A DNA stretch of 8,038 nucleotides from Candidatus Peregrinibacteria bacterium (lineage in GTDB: Bacteria; Patescibacteriota; Gracilibacteria; UM-FILTER-43-11). This document shows positions 6,607-8,038 of the stretch, piece by piece (position 1 is the stretch's first letter; each line of letters starts with the position of its first letter). Both the position numbers and the translations under genes were made by a program. The notes below the pieces were generated by a model. The model did no database searches, had not been told where the DNA came from, and saw only the letters and a program-made list of their open reading frames with translations. Location: NCBI GenBank assembly GCA_016220125.1, contig JACRIF010000108.1, positions 1 to 8,038 of the forward strand, in the 5' to 3' direction.

Positions 6607-6654
6607 CCCCTCCTTGAGAAGGAGGGGTGGTCGCCTAAGGCGACCGGGGTGGTC
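6607..6654. repeat. Twin perfect hairpins (REP-like element)
   Basis: CCCCTCCTT (6607-6615) and AAGGAGGGG (6619-6627) form a perfect 9-bp stem with a 3-nt loop. Immediately after it, GGTCGCC (6629-6635) and GGCGACC (6639-6645) form a perfect 7-bp stem with a 3-nt loop. GGGGTGGTC occurs at 6624-6632 and again at 6646-6654. The compact double-hairpin design resembles REP/BIME-type dispersed palindromes. Whether other copies exist cannot be seen here. Confidence 0.75.
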
Positions 6655-6717
6655 TTGGAACGGCTGTTTCCTCTGGTCATGATTTTATGGTACAACTGTT
6701 CCCGTAATTCCAATCCC

Positions 6718-7524
6718 ATGAACCGAGACTTGGTCCGATTGAAAATCATGCAGATCGCCGTGGACGGATTTTTGATTCTGGCTGCCTTTGCCACCGCCTA
6801 TTTCCTGAGGGTTGGATTTCTATTCTCTACGGATTTCCCGTTCGACCGCTATATGACCATCGCGATCGCGACCATGCCCATCACATTGGTGTTCATGTTC
6901 TTCGCGCGCACCTACAAACTGGCCCAGCAAGTGCACACCCTGCGCCATGTGCAACGCATCGCCTTCGTGGCCATTGAAAACGTGGCCGTGTTCATGGTGC
7001 TTTACTACTTCGCCTACCGCAATTTTTTCTCGCGCCTCATGCTCGTCTATATTTTTTTGCTGACGTTCACTTTCGTGTACGCATGGCATCGAGTGTTCCG
7101 GTGGATCCTGAAAAAAAGCTGGGATCGGGAAATCGGCGTTTACCGCACCCTGGTGATCGGCGCAAACCGTCCCGCCGAGGCGATCATCACACGGCTGATC
7201 GAAACGAAATCGCATATCAAACCCGTGGCCATCATTGATGCGACCGGTAGCGGAAAGTCGCATATCGCAGGGATTCCCGTGGTTGGCAAAATGGATGTGT
7301 TCGAGCGCACGATTTCGACTTTCCGCATCGACCACATTTTGCAGGCGGACCATTTGGAGCAATCGCTCAACCTGATCAACTATTCCCTGCAAAACAATTT
7401 GCTGTACCTCATGCCCCCCGAACTTTTGGGCCTGTTCCAAGGCCACCAAACCCTGGAGGAGATCGAAGGGCAACCGTTTTTGAAAGCGCATGCGAAAAAG
7501 GAATGGTGGGGAAACATCTGGTGA
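6718..7524 (+). CDS. Membrane N-terminal half of a polyprenyl glycosylphosphotransferase; catalytic half absent
   Basis: From ATG 6718 this is a 268-residue protein. It has four predicted membrane helices (about 13-34, 46-63, 81-100, 106-125) and then a Rossmann-like domain starting at TLVIGANRPAEAII (144-157). That domain continues through AGIPVVGKMD (184-193) and RIDHILQA (203-210) and ends at EEIEGQPFLKAHAKKEWW. This order matches the membrane plus CoA_binding_3 part of WbaP/WcaJ-type sugar-1-phosphate transferases or CapD-like proteins. The protein stops where the bacterial sugar transferase domain would begin, and no such domain lies in the following 111 bp. An upstream in-frame ATG at 6496 overlaps the htpX stop but would translate the hairpin elements, so I prefer 6718. 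A regulatory or scaffold role in polysaccharide initiation, or a partner enzyme elsewhere, is inferred. Confidence 0.8.
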   Translation: MNRDLVRLKIMQIAVDGFLILAAFATAYFLRVGFLFSTDFPFDRYMTIAIATMPITLVFMFFARTYKLAQQVHTLRHVQRIAFVAIENVAVFMVLYYFAYRNFFSRLMLVYIFLLTFTFVYAWHRVFRWILKKSWDREIGVYRTLVIGANRPAEAIITRLIETKSHIKPVAIIDATGSGKSHIAGIPVVGKMDVFERTISTFRIDHILQADHLEQSLNLINYSLQNNLLYLMPPELLGLFQGHQTLEEIEGQPFLKAHAKKEWWGNIW

Positions 7525-7545
7525 ACCCGCCCCCAATACCCCCCC

Positions 7546-7631
7546 GATGACAAATGGACTACAAATGGACGACCGATTGACGTAGAAAATCCATCTGTAA
7601 TCGATTTGTCATCCATTTGTAATCAATCTGG
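7546..7631. repeat. Inverted array of an 11-bp repeat (hairpin element)
   Basis: The left arm is GATGACAAATG, GACTACAAATG (7546-7567) and a diverged third copy. The right arm is ATCTGTAATCG, ATTTGTCATCC, ATTTGTAATCA and a partial copy (7593-7631). Bases 7546-7569 pair with 7590-7613 at 21 of 24 positions around a 20-nt loop. The element fills most of the gap before the nucleotidyltransferase gene. It may be a mobile or regulatory palindrome; no Shine-Dalgarno is seen before the next ATG. Confidence 0.75.
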
Positions 7632-7635
7632 AATT

Positions 7636-8038
7636 ATGAAGTGTGTGATTCTCGCCGGAGGCTACGCCACCCGCCTCTGGCCCCTTTCCGAAAACAAGGC
7701 CAAGCCGCTGTTGCACCTGAAGGACAGGCCGATCCTTTCGCATATCGTGGACGGACTGCCGACGACTATCGAGATCCTCATTTGCACCAACGCGGTTTTC
7801 GAGGAAGATTTCAAAGCGTGGAAACAACTGTATCCGAATCGGGCTATCCGCATTTTCGTTGAGGATTCGAAGGCCAACGAAGGCAAAAAAGGGGCGCTCG
7901 GGGCCACGGCCCTGGTCATAAAAGAGGAAAAAATCGACGAGGATCTTTTGCTCATCGCAGGCGACAACTATTTCGGATTTCGCCTTGCGGATTTCATCCA
8001 CTCTTTCAAAGGAAACCCCCTGCTGGCGGCCTATGATA
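7636..8038 (+). CDS. Sugar nucleotidyltransferase, 5' part (3' end outside window)
   Basis: 134 codons are visible before the window edge. Residues 5-26 carry the nucleotidyltransferase signature LAGGYATRLWPLSENKAKPL, which binds the NTP phosphates; Lys23 is the usual essential lysine. Further motifs are GALGATALV (86-94) and LLIAGDNYF (105-113), where Asp110 is the metal-binding residue. The family couples a sugar-1-phosphate and an NTP to give an NDP-sugar and pyrophosphate in the cytoplasm. The GDN motif is typical of thymidylyl- and uridylyl-transferases acting on glucose-1-phosphate, but guanylyl-transferases for mannose-1-phosphate share most of it, so I give no substrate. Together with the preceding glycosylphosphotransferase-like protein it suggests an envelope polysaccharide locus continuing to the right. 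Confidence 0.9.
   Translation, partial: MKCVILAGGYATRLWPLSENKAKPLLHLKDRPILSHIVDGLPTTIEILICTNAVFEEDFKAWKQLYPNRAIRIFVEDSKANEGKKGALGATALVIKEEKIDEDLLLIAGDNYFGFRLADFIHSFKGNPLLAAYD

Noticed and set aside
6496..6717. Upstream ATG giving a 342-residue version of the glycosylphosphotransferase-like protein
   Set aside because: The extra 74 residues translate the hairpin elements and have no membrane or family character; the overlap with the htpX stop is probably chance.
7240..7262. P-loop-like ATGSGKS in the glycosylphosphotransferase-like protein (residues 175-181)
   Set aside because: It lacks the glycine at the start of the Walker A pattern and sits where the family has a variable Asp/Gly turn, so it is a chance match.

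Overview
The window is bacterial. It shows dense genes, short intergenic gaps, a sigma70-type promoter and stop-codon use consistent with the standard bacterial code. GC is a little over half by eye (not counted). Weak or absent Shine-Dalgarno sequences, an SLH-anchored secreted protease, compact surface-polysaccharide genes and the repeat-protein style of the left half would fit a Patescibacteria/CPR genome of the Peregrinibacteria/Peribacteria kind. That assignment is an inference from style only; no marker gene is present.

Left half (1-3102, minus strand). One operon-like block reads leftwards from a near-consensus promoter at about 3125-3153. First is an SF2 helicase-like ATPase (3102-1621), then two tandem paralogous repeat proteins (1617-733, and 736 running off the left edge). 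The repeat proteins are built from an almost perfectly regular 74-residue (222 bp) unit. Each unit looks like a helix-turn-helix followed by a wing-like Gly/Lys/Asp segment and an amphipathic helix. The helicase itself ends in what looks like the first half of such a unit. The first repeat gene starts, in the same frame, with the second half, separated only by a TAA and one codon. The second repeat gene overlaps the first by ATGA at an A6 run. The third frame had to be read by hand because it has no stop in the window. This helicase plus modular putative DNA-binding array is the most interesting content here; I do not recognise it as a named system.

Middle (3103-6499, plus strand). After a divergent promoter region comes an exported trypsin/Deg-like serine protease with two PsbP/DcrB-like modules and three C-terminal SLH domains. 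It is followed by a short repeat-rich spacer and an HtpX-type M48 membrane zinc protease. Together they look like envelope protein quality control or processing.

Right part (6500-8038, plus strand). A spacer full of perfect small hairpins precedes a membrane protein equal to the N-terminal half (four membrane helices plus a CoA_binding_3-like Rossmann domain) of a polyprenyl glycosylphosphotransferase, without the catalytic half. An inverted array of an 11-bp repeat separates it from the 5' part of a sugar-nucleotidyltransferase gene that runs off the right edge. These two point to the start of a surface-polysaccharide locus.
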